From Bryum argenteum (Eukaryota; Streptophyta; Bryopsida; Bryales; Bryaceae), in NCBI GenBank assembly GCA_037043015.1, contig CM073322.1:19975601-20039600 (forward strand): a DNA stretch of 64,000 nucleotides, given 5' to 3'. The notes below the pieces were generated by a model. It made no database searches and was not told the DNA's origin. It was given only the letters and a program-made list of their open reading frames with translations. Shown piece by piece: positions 11,930 through 23,121 of the stretch (the first letter of the stretch is position 1; each line of letters opens with the position of its first letter). The translations under genes and the position numbers were made by a program.

Positions 11930-12440
11930 AGGTTGCTAGACTATTATGTAGTATTGTGGAGTAGGATTCATTCACTAGGGATTCAATTACAAATGGACAA
12001 TGGATTCTATGAGACCATAATATGCAATTGTCATATGAATTTAGTAAATTACAAAGGAAAAAAAATCATTTATTCACGGGTATACTTATAAACAATTATA
12101 ATTGATTACAAATCCATATCATCAATCATTGTCTCTAACACACAACATACAAAATTATCACTCTATTTGGGTCAGCTCCTTCCTGTGGACTGCCATTGAT
12201 ATCATTGATTTTTCTCAATTTGTACCCAAATTCAATAGCCATGACCTCCATAGTTGTAGATGTGTAAAGTTTCAAGACCAAATGCATACATTCAAATCAC
12301 TTTTATTTACAATTTGATCTTTTCACACTTAATGGAGTATTAGACTTCATTATCTCTTCATAACCATTTTCATTTGTCTAAACATGCTAATTCTTGGACC
12401 AAGTAGGTAATCAACCATTTTGAAATTTTCCATTGACTAC
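11930..12440. mobile_element. unclassified ~500-bp insertion interrupting the LINE
   Basis: LINE homology stops near 12440 (after ...MSWKQGIFS) and resumes near 11930 (NNTIPRKF...). The sequence between is A/T-rich and unrelated to the LINE. AAAATA occurs next to both junctions and could be a short target duplication. I could not define terminal repeats, so class and exact ends are open. Confidence 0.55.
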
Positions 12441-15400
12441 AGATGGCATCGGAGAAAATACCTTGTTTCCATGACATCATTTGCCAAGGTCCCGTAGCAG
12501 TCCTACCACTGATCAGAACGTGCATAATATGAACCGCCCACTGCCAAGCACGTCTCGCAGAAACACACTCCTAGAAGCGGTGAAGAATAGATTCTTCTCT
12601 TCCACCAGCACACACAGGGCACGTGATATCAACACTAGCATCGAATCGGCCTCGCCAGTAGTTTACAGCAACTGCCCGATGCCAAATCAACCACAACAGG
12701 CCCGCCTCCTTGCTAGTCCGCTCCTTAGTCCAAACTGTCTTCCACTTCAATCTAAAGTTGTTCGGGGGGATACCCTGCCACTTACGAGTCACAGGATTAT
12801 CCACGACAATGCGCTTCCTTAACAGCTCCCGGCCAATTTTAGCAGAGTATTCCATGAACGGGACTCCCTTCTCCCCAATGTCCCACACAAACTTTCCAGG
12901 GTCCCATTCGAGCTTGTCAATGCGGCCGTAGAACAACTGGACAACCTCCTTCTTCGGACCCCTGGTAACTTTAACGACCCGCACTCTCCGGAATACCCCT
13001 CTCGATAAGCGGGCATCCTCCAGACTCACGCTACCTGGCCACTCCGATGGCCGTAAACACTTCGTTACCGTTTGGACCGTGAAGGTCTGAGTGAACCTGC
13101 TCAGCGGCCACACCCCCTCCGGGCCTTCGATACTCACGCGCGGCCGCATTGGTGCTTGCAAGACGACCTTCGCCTCCAGATCAGAGTCGACTTCAAACCA
13201 CCCAAGCCACTCCCCAGTACTCGCCTCACAAGTTTGCGTATCGATCAACAGGCCCCATTCGTTGAGCAGCGCCCCACAGGCCGCATTCCAGGCACCACTC
13301 TCCGCTTCCAAGAGCCCAAACTTAGCCACAACCTCCTCTGCACAAAGAAGCCGAACACCCTCAACAACATCACGAATTCTCCTAAGCCCGGCCTTATGAA
13401 GTTGAGCAGCCCGGAGTTTGGAGAAACCCGCCCCAATCAAGTGCACTTGTGACGACCACCAAAAGGGCTCACACAATACCTCTTCACGGGTAGTCACCAG
13501 CCGAGAGATGACAGCAGGTCTCAAGCTCTTCCAAGCCTTCTCCGCTCTCGTCCAAGCCACTGAGCCCTGACGCGCCTGAGAGTTTGCCAAAGTAAAATAC
13601 TCCATGCTAGGACTCCATCTCCCACCTTGATAAGGTTGAAAAGCGGTCAAACGGAACTTGATCAAAGTCTGTAGGTTCGAAGTCCCTGGTTCGCAAGCCT
13701 TCAGCACCCATTTGCACATCAACGCAATCAAAGCATCCTTCGGGTTTATGACGTTGATACCCCCTTCAGCCTTCGGCAGGCAGCACTGCGCCCAAGACAC
13801 TTTGGTCCGCGCTCTGTGCATAGAACCGGACCACATGTAATTCTGGATAGCAGAAGTAACTTTCTTAACGCCCTTCTCAGTGCCACCCCAAATAGAGACA
13901 AAGAACAACACCGACGACAAAAGAACACTGTTCACAATTACACCACGTCCGGTCGCATTAACTTTGGCGGTGCACCAATATTATAACTTCTTAGTAACCC
14001 GATTGGCAAGGAAGGTGTCCACCTCCTCCGAGGCCAGCGACAGCCCGAAAGGCGTCCCTAGCAACTTCCCAACTTCCGCATCGTCCACCCAAGTAACATT
14101 AAGCTGCTCCGTCCACGGTGGCCTACCTCCACCTCCTACGTGTTTCCAGTACCCACATGACTTAGTCCTATTGAGGATCAACCCAGACCCTAAACAAAAC
14201 CTGTCTAACACCTGAAACAGCTCTTTGGCCGGCTCTTCTTCTTCCAGCAGGGTCAGCGAAGTGTCGTCCGCAAACTGCGCGATGGTCTGCTGCCCTCCCT
14301 GTGCCGGCAGCTCAATGCCTTTAACTACCCCATGCAGCCATACCACGCTTGACCATGGCATTGAGAACCTCCGCTACAATTAGGAAAAGGTAGGGCGCCA
14401 AGGGGCAACCTTGTCTAACCCCACGTTGTATAGAAAACTCTTCAGATTGTGACCCATTTACTTTCACAGAAGCAGTGGCGTCACAAAACAACAACCGAGT
14501 CATTCCTACAAATTCTTCCGGGAACCCAAGCGTCCTCATAGCACTAAATAAGAAAGGCCATTCAACCAAGTCGTAAGCTTTGGCAAAGTCCAACTTCAAG
14601 AAAATGAGAGGTTGACAGGAATACTTCGCCCAAGCCATGGTTTCGTGGGTGAGGAGGATGTTGTCGAGGATGAACCGCAACGGGAGGAATGCCGACTGGT
14701 CGAGGTTGATGACCTCCATTAAAACCGGTTGGACACGGATTTGGAGAACTTTGGCAAACAACTTGTACACTACATTAAGCAGTGTAATGGGTCGCCAATT
14801 GGTGAGGCGAAACCTGGTGTCTCCCTTGTGGAGCAACGAGATGAGCCCCTTCGTGACTCCCAGGGGAAAATGGCCATCAGAGATCGCTAAGTTGACCATG
14901 TGGAGGTAGTCAACCTTAATGACCTCCCAGAAGGCCTGGAAAAATTCGGTAATCACCCCGTCAGGCCCGGGGGCCTTCCCTCGAGCCATGTCTGCTAGCG
15001 CTCTCGTGAGCTCCTCCATCGACATTGGAGACTTCAGCTTCGACTTCATCTCCGAGGTCAGCCGGTCTGAGATTGCCGACAGTCCATCCTCCGCGGCTCC
15101 AGTACGCGCCACCATTTCGGGAGGGGCCGTATAGAGCTTCGAGTAAAAGGCTGTACACACCTCCTCCAAACTACGTTGGTCAGTGCGAAGAACGCCTTGC
15201 TCGTCCTCTAAGGCCGTGATACACGAGGCGCCGGAATGAGCCTTAGAGGCACGAAAAAACTCCTGCGTACAGGAATCGCCCACCCTTTTCCACTTAACCC
15301 GACTCCTAATCTTTTGCCCTTCTACCTTCCGCGTCTCAGCTAATTTAAGGCGCTCACCCGCCTCACCTAGTGTTCTCTGTAGCTCCTCATTGTCCGGGTC

Positions 15401-15537
15401 ATTGTGAAGCTCGATGGTGGACAACGCCACGCTACGCCTCAGCCGTGCCTCCTCCGCTCGAAAAACTGTTGCCTTCTTCACACAATACTCACGGTAGTAC
15501 TTCACCGCTTTCCGCAGCTTCCATACGGGAGAAACTT

Positions 15538-16314
15538 TGGGAGCAAGGGTAACCAGAAGTTGCGATTAAGGGTTTGAACCGATTGACTTAACGGACTAGG
15601 GGAGAATTTTTTTTAGTCAAGTGTCCGAAGAGAACGAGAAGAAAGGAAAAACATCTCTAATCAACAAACATAATGCGTTTATACTATAGTCGACTCACTT
15701 CGGGTTACTAGCAAGAGAAAAAGATGACATATAAAACTAGCAACACCTTCTCCAAGAAGAGGCGGGTACATATAGGTCTACGGTCGACCCAACGTGTGAG
15801 TAGGTGGGTCCGTCGGTCGGATATCAACTCAGTTACTGTCCTGTCTGTTGGGTATCTACTGCTAGATCTATGCTTACCAGGTATAGACTAGCCAAAACTG
15901 AATATCGTATGGATATCCAGTTAACAAAGTTTTTGTTTACATACGTATAAGTAAGGTCTACGTCGTCGCGACGACGACAAGGAACTCATTATACGATACT
16001 TTTCAAAGATTATCCCATGTCCCTATTCCCTCATTCCTGGTTCTTTGTCCCCTAGCTCCCGTTTCTGTCATCAAGTTCCCCTATTTTTTCTCATTCTCCC
16101 ATTCCCTTATTCTCTGTTCCCCTTTTCATGTTCCTCTTCCCATGTTCCCCTTCCTTGTCCTCCTTGCTATGTTAATAAAGTTTAATCAATAAACAATAAC
16201 CAAAAAACAAAAAATAAATAAAAAATAAAAAATAAAAAATTACCGAAACTCTTCATGTTATGCATACATAACTATGGAATTTATTACCCGGAATCTTGAG
16301 ACAAACACTATTTT
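15538..16314. other. unassigned region with a perfect palindrome and A-rich tract
   Basis: No gene is supported. A 16-bp perfect palindrome CGTCGTCGCGACGACG lies near 15962–15977. From about 16020 a pyrimidine-rich stretch (TCCC/TTCC) leads to an A-rich tract at 16200–16240; this resembles the units of the tandem repeat farther right. Confidence 0.4.
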
Positions 16315-17760
16315 ATTATATATATACAAGTCCTAACCCGTGTCCTCCGGACACGGACATCAAAAAGGTAAGATTGAAATTTATGAAAATGTAAAAAATT
16401 CAGACCTAGGTATAAAAAATAATTATACCCTATTGAGAATCCTCCAACTACGTATTTCTTTTTATACCTGAGTTTAAATTTTTAGTTTTTTACGTGTTTT
16501 AAAAAAAAAATTGATCGGCCCTTTTTGATGTCCTAGTCCGAAGGATATAGGTTAGGACTTCTATATACCGATGTCCTTTGGAAAAAAAAAAAAAAAAAAA
16601 AATAGTATTCAATTAATTAGTGAGTAAGTTCCCCTCGTCCCATGGGTAATCACTTTATTTGGTGCTCTTCAAAAACTACTCCCTATCCCCGCTTCCCTCG
16701 TAAATGGTCTTCCTACTTTTTAAGATTTATAGCATGTCCTGCGTTCCCTTTTTCTGGGTTACCCATGCTTTGGCCCGTTCCCCGTTTTCATCATTTCTTT
16801 TGTGTTTCAACAACTTTCCTTTTTGGTTTCCGTCATTTGTTCCTAGTTTCCATCATTTGTATGTAGTTCCCATCATTCGTTCTTGGTTCTCATTATTTGT
16901 TAGTAGTTCTCATCCTCCTTTCGTAATTCTTATCCTTTAATCTCGATTCCTGATTCCCCTCCGATCTTCCCTTGATCTCCCCTCAAGTGACTCTTTCTTT
17001 GCTCCCATTTTTATGTTCCATATTCCTTGTCTCTTTAACTCCTTGTATTTTTATTATTGGGATCTAGTAAACTCTTAATAACAACCACATAACATTTAGA
17101 GAACTCTTCAAAATCTTTAGAACAGTTACTCTTTCTGTCGTGTATACATGACCAACTGATAATGGCCACGACCAAGCATGCCTTTGATTAATTTCTCCCC
17201 CTCATCCCGATGGATGAGCTTTTTATTTGGTGCTCCTCAAGAACTGACCCCTATCCTTGAATCTCTCGTTAATTGTATCTCCTTGCTTTATAAGAATTTT
17301 AGGATATCCCTCATTCCATGGATCCCAACTTCACAGCTGTCCTTTGTTCTATTCTGGTTCCCCATTCTCTTTTTCTTTACTAATCACTTCCAACCTCTAA
17401 TTTCCCATTCGTGGTTTCCATCCATTGTTCCCGATTTCGGCTCCCCCATCCGGCCATTCCCCAATTTCCCTTCTTGGTTTCATCATTTGTTCCCGATTTC
17501 CATAATTTGTTCCCAATTCCTATCATACATTGACATGTGGTTCTCATTATTTGTTTTTGTTCCCATTCTCCGTGCCCAATTCCTAGTTCTTGTTCCATGT
17601 TCCGTTGATCTCCTCTTTACTCCTTACTTTGCTCCATTTTACATGTTCCACATTCCTTGTCCCTTCGACTCTTGTTATGTTAATGAGATTTAATAAATTC
17701 TTAATAACAATCAAGTACCACCTACGGAAATCCTTCAAAATCTTTAAAACTCTTCATACC
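16020..17760. repeat. three diverged copies of a pyrimidine-rich ~600-bp repeat
   Basis: Three blocks end with the same module: TTCC..CTTGTC..., then TTAATAA.. near 16170, 17075 and 17695, then AAAATCTTTA..AACTCTTCAT-like sequence leading to ..GTATAC. Copies 2 and 3 also share a start (TTTATTTGGTGCTC near 16655 and 17225). The middles are degenerate TTCCCATTATTTGTTCC-type repeats. Long open frames here (16642–16866 and 17178–17693 on +) reflect low-complexity T/C-rich sequence and are not counted as genes. The foldback element at 16315 sits between copies 1 and 2. Confidence 0.65.
16315..16570. mobile_element. foldback MITE-like hairpin
   Basis: Left arm 16321–16368 (TATATACAAGTCCTAAC ... 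GACATCAAAAAGG) is the imperfect inverse of right arm 16519–16567. Inner segments also pair (ACCTAGGTATAAAAA near 16403 against TTTTTATACCTGAG near 16460). The whole ~250-bp sequence can fold into one long hairpin, as foldback MITEs do. No target duplication is certain. Confidence 0.65.
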
Positions 17761-18345
17761 GTGTATACTCTCATGGGCAAACCACCCTACTACCGGGAAG
17801 GATTACCAAGGGCAAACAGAGAAAACCGGCTGCATCAGGTCAGGCAACCTGCAAAGGATCGCTAGCAGGTAATCGTGTTCTTTTATATATATAGATATAG
17901 ATGCACAACTTTTAATCAAGAGCATCGATCATAGCATTTCAAAATTGAAATTTTAAGTGGCTTGTTTACTTTTTGTGGTATAAAGTGGTTTTAGATTGGG
18001 ACAAGCATGAAATGAATTTTTTTATACTTATTGAAGATGAGGGGTTCATCTCACCATCAATTCCTCAAAAAAATTCCAATTGGTCTAATCTCCTATAATG
18101 TGCACATTCTCCAAAATTGTGTTCCTTGGCACTCTGTAATGAGTTTTTCAATCTAAATTTTATGCAGTTCACACCTTGCATGTCTAAGATTATGTCAAAA
18201 ACAAGATGAAATGGGGGTGATAAAACATATTTGGCCACCTTCAAAAAATTTATATCAACAGTTCATTACTTACCTCATATCCTTGTTTACAATTTTACTA
18301 AGAGCACCAACACCCCTGCTTGGAATTGGGACCTTGAATCTAGAG
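17761..18345. other. unassigned, nothing recognised
   Basis: This A/T-rich stretch before the composite SINE shows no gene or recognisable repeat apart from a short TATATATAGATATAGAT run near 17885. Confidence 0.35.
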
Positions 18346-18357
18346 TATTCAGTGCTC

Positions 18358-18476
18358 GTGATGCGGTCATACCAAGGCTACTACACCAGATCCCATCAGA
18401 ACTCTGAAGTTAAGCGCCTTTGGGCCGGAATAGTACTGGGATGGGTGACCTCCCGGGAAGTCCCGGTGCTGCATCC
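18358..18476 (+). rRNA. 5S rRNA sequence forming the head of a SINE (probably a retrotransposed copy)
   Basis: This 119-base sequence matches plant 5S rRNA end to end. It has TCATACCAAGGCTAC, then GATCCCATCAGAACTC, then the internal pol III promoter with box A (GAAGTTAAGCGCC), the intermediate element and box C (GGATGGGTGACCTCC), and the 3' end CGGTGCTGCATCC. The 5' end has one extra base (GTGATGCGG rather than GGATGCGG). No T-run terminator follows, and it is fused to a tRNA-like sequence, so I interpret it as part of a mobile element rather than a functional rDNA gene. Confidence 0.85.
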
Positions 18477-18846
18477 ATTTAGAAAAGGCACCACAAGCCT
18501 AAGCTTGGTGGTTAGGGTTTAGGCCCCCAATGAGGAGGTCATGGATTCTATTCCCCATGCTGGCGTGGTGCTCACCACTATAGTCCACCCAACTATTGTG
18601 GGGGGTCTTTGGACCTTGTTGTATGGGTACCTCAAAGCCCTTTGGGGGGATACTATGTCAAGTATCTTCAAGGCACTAGTAACTAGGCTAGAAACTAGCG
18701 TAGTTACAGTGTCCACCCTCGAGAGGGGGAAGTAGTATTGTTCCGATTTCCCCTTGTCCGGTGGCCATTGGGATATTAGCATTACGAACGGACACTTCAT
18801 TCACGCTGGCTCCTTAGAAAGGGACCGGAGTTTCTATCTATCTATC
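18358..18846 (+). mobile_element. composite SINE: 5S rRNA head, tRNA-like segment, (TCTA)n tail
   Basis: The element is flanked by the 12-bp direct repeat TATTCAGTGCTC at 18346–18357 and 18847–18858. Its 5' boundary coincides with the first base of a full-length 5S rRNA (18358–18476). It continues with a tRNA-like part carrying an A-box-like AGCTTGGTGGTTAGGG (18502–18517) and a B-box-like GGATTCTATTCC (18543–18554). About 280 bp of body follows and ends in a (TCTA)n tail. This is the layout of 5S-derived SINEs (SINE3 type, known from animals). The last ~50 bp resemble sequence at 61570–61615, so the tail belongs to a dispersed family. Confidence 0.85.
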
Positions 18847-18858
18847 TATTCAGTGCTC

Positions 18859-19323
18859 TTTCTAGGCGTATGAGCGTTAAAAAAAAGTGGAGCCTACCCA
18901 TTCGTTCATCATGCTGACACGTTTCCCACATGATAATTGTAACTGCTCCTTGTAATCCCGCCGCATGTGTTCCTGAATGTATCCAACCTTCGGAGGTGTT
19001 CCCCTTGATTGGTCGCATGGTCATCGCAACAAGCCAATTTTGAGCCGGCCTGGGAGCTGAATAGCGTTACGGTTGGACTACCTAAAAGCGCCAGGGGGCC
19101 TATTTGCGCACTGTACCATATCTGTAGATTGTGAAAATACAGATGTACCTCATTTGTATATAACGCAATTGGGTCAAATCTTACTTAGCACTTTGGAATT
19201 TTGTATAAAATTCACTAACGCGAATTACATGTTGCAAATTTTTGCAATCCTCCCGAAAAACTATTTCGAATGTGGTCATAATTTTATTTTGAATTTACTA
19301 GTGCTAAAAATAGGTCAGATCTC
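18859..19323. other. unassigned between two mobile elements
   Basis: The sequence between the SINE and the second TTAA MITE holds no supported gene. The frame at 19073–19327 (+) has no recognisable features and runs into the MITE. Confidence 0.35.
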
Positions 19324-19592
19324 TTAACCCCTAAAGGCCCATGATGTTTTGGGAGCTTGAAATCCCAACACTGACCACTATGTACTAATGCGGGTACGTC
19401 CAATATTTTTGGAAATTTTTGATAACTTCAACCGTAGGATCTTGAAGTAGACTACCATAGGTAGTAGTGTGAAAATTTTCAACCGTTGGATCATCACTGG
19501 ATGTGAGATCATAACATTTGAAGTTGACTGTAAATTTTTTTTGGCCTTGACCGTAAAAGCCGAATCGGCGGCCGTGGGCCTTTAGGGGTTAA
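19324..19592. mobile_element. TTAA-flanked MITE, copy 2
   Basis: It has the same 269-bp length and termini as the copy at 11535, from TTAACCCCTAAAGGCCCA to TGGGCCTTTAGGGGTTAA. By eye the two differ at one base (GAAGTAAAC there, GAAGTAGAC here). Near-identity implies recent movement or recent conversion. Confidence 0.9.
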
Positions 19593-19792
19593 GTTGGTGG
19601 TTTTAGGACACTCAACCTTACGTGCTTTGAGCGGTGATCCTCCTTTGTGAAATTAGATGAGCAATGATTCCATTTCGGTGCTCTTTATAGTTACTGGGTG
19701 GCTATGCTCTAACATTCCTATATATAACTGGTCTTTAATCATTATTTATATTTGAAAATCAAGTATGTAAGAGACCCCATGACCACTTTATA

Positions 19793-20382
19793 GTAACCCC
19801 TAAATTTCCTTGGTGTTTTTTGGCAGCTTGAAAACTCAAAAGTGCGATTCTCTACCTCTGAGCACTCATGGGGGTGTGGACCAATTTCTTCTCCTTTTTT
19901 AAGACTTCCAACCGTATGATCTTGTACCTAAGAATATGCTTGATTGCTGTTTAAAAAAATTGACCGTTGGATGTTTACCATTTGAGAGATTATAACATTC
20001 AAAGTTTGTCTCCCAAGTTTTTTTGGGCATTACGAAGATTGGTTTTGAAATTTTTGGAGGCTGGCCTTGTAAAATTGGTAAACTTTTTTACTTTAGTCAC
20101 TTTGAAATTTGAGTAGTGATTTAGTAATGAACATGTTTCAAAAAAAAAAAAAAAATCAAAAAAGTTACTTATTTGAGCTGCCCATCTCGGCTTGCAACCC
20201 AAGGATCATCCTAGAAGACTCAAAAATTGGAATTTGACTTTGCAATTTTTGCCGCACCTACTTTGCAATGTAACTCACACAATTCCAAAAAATATCTCAA
20301 AAATATTCATTTTTACTAAGAAACTAAGGCTGCCCGAAACATCAAAAGACCGTTTCTGTTTTTAAGGAAAGTTAGGGGTTAA
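19793..20382. mobile_element. TTAA-family MITE, longer diverged relative
   Basis: The ends are related to the previous copies: left CCCCTAAATTTCCTTGG, right the inverse of CCCCTAACTTTCCTT, with TTAA at 20379–20382 and GTAA on the left. Internal motifs AACCGTATGATCTTG and GACCGTTGGAT correspond to AACCGTAGGATCTTG and AACCGTTGGATC of the 269-bp copies. This is an older or different subfamily, about 590 bp. Confidence 0.75.
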
Positions 20383-22366
20383 GGGGCTGAGTCACTTCGT
20401 TGTGTAAGAGGGCTGAAATCCTCCCTAGTAATTAGCTTAAAAAACCAAAATTAGTCACAACCCTTTTACACCAAGATGACGGGCAATTTTGATGTTTTAT
20501 TGGAAAAGAGAAGGTTTGACATGGTCTGAGCTCGGTGAGTTGGGTGCTCTCAAAAATAGAAGGGGAATTCTTGGCATGGGGCCACTGTGATATTTCATTA
20601 ACAACCAATATTCTAGTCAAGGAGTTGAAGTATGTCAAACAATTCCGGACGACGTGAGTCCGGTATCTCAGGTGTAAGAACAAGGCTTTCTAAAAACCAG
20701 AATAGGCAGGTATCTCATGTATGAGAACAAGGCTTTCTGAAAACCAAAATAGGCTGAATGTAGGGGGATGGTAGGTGCTTACGATCTTAAATTGAGTAAA
20801 AGGTTTTTGAGGTACACTCATTGAAAAGTAGGTCATGCCTTAAAGTCACTCAAAATATGAGTTGGATCATGTTTTTGATTGGTTGTGTTTTGAAAGCACT
20901 CAAAACACAACAATCGTCAAGTCTTTTTAAAACAATGGTTATGTTGCATTCTTTCTATGTTACTCATACATTTACAAATCACTATACAACACTAAGATTA
21001 AATTATGGTGTTGAATAGTCCTGAAAAAAGGCATGCTCACCTCTCTTGGGTTCTTAACATTGAGCTCCCACATCTCAAGCTTTGATAGAGTTATTCAAGT
21101 GCTTGAAGTTGTGTTCACCTTCTCACATTTCATAAAATAGCCTTGTGTTCAAGATGAATACAATATGCAAAATCCAAATCCACTTTTATGTATAATTTTC
21201 GAGGTAAACCCAACTCCTTGACTTGAATATTGGTTGTAAAATACTGTTTGTTTGTTTTTTGTTTTATTTTTTTGTTTTTTGTTCTTTTTTTAGCAATCAT
21301 CATAGCAAATGGCAATGAAAAGAGAGATAAGGGGTGAGATTTTTTGTTGGATCAACCTAGCTTCTTGGCCCAAAGGCCTTTAGATATGGGGAAATTGGCC
21401 CTAGTTATACTCTTATTATAATGGGCTGAAATATCATGCAATCGGCCCCAATGTAAATTGGCCCCGCTCAAGTGAAGTGTCCCTTAGAGCATGCCCAACC
21501 CTATGCTCCACGCCGGGCCACTAGGCTGCATCAAAAGCTGGCAAGCGGCGCTTGGGCGGGCATCGAAAGCGCACCTGAGGCTGGAAGGCAGTGTAAAGGA
21601 AAATGTTGCTCACCAATCACATTTCTCACAAGCCGGTAACTACAAAAATTATTTTTTGCCAATAAAATCTCTGCCATTTGTTACTCTCCCATTGGTAAAT
21701 GGGGACGCTAATATGTGAGTGAACACACATGATAACTTTGAATTGTGGTGTGCTGAAATTTAGGATACTTCAACCCTCTTGGCTGGGTTATAGGAATACT
21801 AAGGTAGAGGAACGCATAGTCGATATGGTCCCCATGCCCAAGTTGTAGACTCCCCAATTGCCGCGATCTAATTGACCAATTGTCGACTTCCTAGTATTCA
21901 GCAATTTAGAATGGCTGCACCCGAGATTGGTAAGCAATGACTACCATGCCAAAAAAACAATAAATTAAGCAACAAAATTAGGTGCCATGGTGTGCTGGTT
22001 TTCCAACTTCGGACTGCTTGGTTATTGTTAGCCTTGTGCTTGGCTTTAAGCATGACCGGCCTCTACTGAACAACAATATCAACTATTAGTTATGTGGTTA
22101 GCTTAATTACATTAGTTTCCATCACGGGAATTAGTGAATTTGTGTTTGTGAACTAGTCTTATAGTTATCGGTTACATGTGAAGCTACATATTGGTAACTA
22201 GTCCGAATCAACTGTTCACCTTTTTAATTTGTAGTAATTTCAATTTTGAGAAAAAAAATTGTGGAAAAATGTGCATTCTACCTAAACCTTATTTCCTTAT
22301 ACGAGAAAAATTTCTCCCCATGAGTAATACAACTTCTACTATGCAAATCGCCTTAACTTATCGACT
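20383..22366. other. gene-poor stretch with a small tandem duplication
   Basis: No gene, RNA or defined element is recognised in about 2 kb. A 47-bp segment beginning GGTATCTCAGGTGTAAG at 20662 is repeated at 20709 with a few changes. A T/G-rich low-complexity run (TTTGTTTTTTGTT) lies around 21245–21285. Confidence 0.4.
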
Positions 22367-22438
22367 ATGGGTTCCTCTATGGGTTCCTCTATGGGTTCCT
22401 CTATGGGTTCCTCTATGGGTTCCTCTATGGGTTCCTCT
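22367..22438. repeat. 12-bp minisatellite ATGGGTTCCTCT, six copies
   Basis: Six perfect head-to-tail copies of ATGGGTTCCTCT occur. Because the unit is a multiple of three it is open in all frames (MGSS on +, EEPI on -), which makes spurious open frames. Confidence 0.95.
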
Positions 22439-23121
22439 ACCTTACGTGTGTTGGGGTTCCTCACACTCCAAACAAGGCTCCACTCTCCGGCACACAGTGC
22501 AGGCTGGAGTGCTGGACATGCTCTCCGTTTCACGACTCCACAGATTTCTTGTTTCAGATATTTTCTGGATATGTTAAAACAATTCCCAATTTCCCATTAC
22601 AAGTGGTTGAGGGGTACTGTACACCGCAAATAAACCTCCTGTCTATTCCAAGCCCCAGACCGCTAAAGAACAATCAACACCACATCACATGTGTCCGAAC
22701 CACACCACGTGGAAGCATATCCAACGAGGCTTATACCAATATCCAAACACATAACGTAAATGTGATATTACGGAGCCCCCGAAACGACGAATTTCTCCTT
22801 TCTCATCCATAAACGGATGAAAAAGAAAGCCCCTTTGGCGTAAACGAGCCCACACACTCCACGCCGTCCGACAGCGACCGTCGGACGCTCAGTTCCAGGA
22901 GCCCCTGCCGCCAGTCGGCCGTACACCGCCACAACGTTACCAACGGACGCTCCTGTACCCATCCTCTTATTACCACTCCCTTCCGCTTGCGTTACAAACT
23001 TTGATCAGAATGTGATTTTTAGTATCACCGAGAATGTGCCGTTAGAATCTTTCTTTCTAAGTAGTATTGTGTGCATGGAGTAGTCGTAGCAGTCTTGGAT
23101 TTGTGTCTCGTAGTCGCAGCC
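22439..23121. promoter_or_regulatory. upstream region of the secreted permuted-papain-like gene
   Basis: No gene is supported. The sequence near 22455–22490 (CACACTCCAAACAAGGCTCC) also occurs in the F-box repeat units near 36005 and 52540, so it is a dispersed module. The last few hundred bases presumably include the promoter and leader of the gene starting at 23122; no certain TATA box is seen. Confidence 0.35.

Larger units (their letters stand above)
11041..15522 (-). mobile_element. 5'-truncated L1-like LINE with poly-A tail and target-site duplication
   Basis: The element reads on the minus strand from 15522 to a poly-A tail seen as a T run at 11041–11054. It is flanked by the 15-bp direct repeat ATACGGGAGAAACTT at 11026–11040 and 15523–15537, the signature of target-primed reverse transcription. 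The endonuclease and ORF1 are missing, and sequence begins in the linker before the reverse transcriptase. It is interrupted by a TTAA MITE (11535–11803) and by about 500 bp of foreign sequence (about 11930–12440). Its 3' untranslated part near 11055–11200 precedes the tail. Confidence 0.92.
11055..15522 (-). pseudogene. LINE ORF2 remnant: reverse transcriptase and zinc-finger C-terminus
   Basis: The reverse transcriptase frame is 14321–15505 (-), with GKAPGPDGVITEFFQ, NWRPITLLNVVYKLFAK, DQSAFLPLR, LKLDFAKAYDLVEW and QRGVRQGCPLAPYLF. A frameshift near 14340 leads to 13981–14361 (-) with the catalytic FADDTS. An in-frame stop at 13981 precedes 12571–13935 (-), the thumb and zf-RVT region ending WHRAVAVNYWRGRFD, then CPVCAGGREESILHRF. 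The TAG at 12571–12573 replaces a probable Trp codon, because ECVSARRAWQWAV continues in frame to about 12440. After the foreign insertion the frame resumes near 11930 with IPRKFNQVKRVWMELL and ALWIERNDEIF, is cut by the MITE, and continues with NGTSWTPEKMYQVVWSG. Stops, a frameshift and two insertions make it dead. Confidence 0.9.

Noticed and set aside
16642-17693. Long open frames in the T/C-rich region, one of 171 residues
   Set aside because: They are Phe/Pro/Ser-rich translations of degenerate TTCC-type repeats with no domain; three repeat copies explain them.
18346-18858. Cassandra-type TRIM or a functional 5S rDNA repeat
   Set aside because: No LTRs, primer-binding site or purine tract surround it; the 5S is fused to a tRNA-like part and bounded by target duplications, and there is no T-run terminator or second 5S copy.
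22191-22633. Open frames with (WVPL)n, (MGSS)n and (EEPI)n repeats
   Set aside because: All are frames of the same 12-bp minisatellite.
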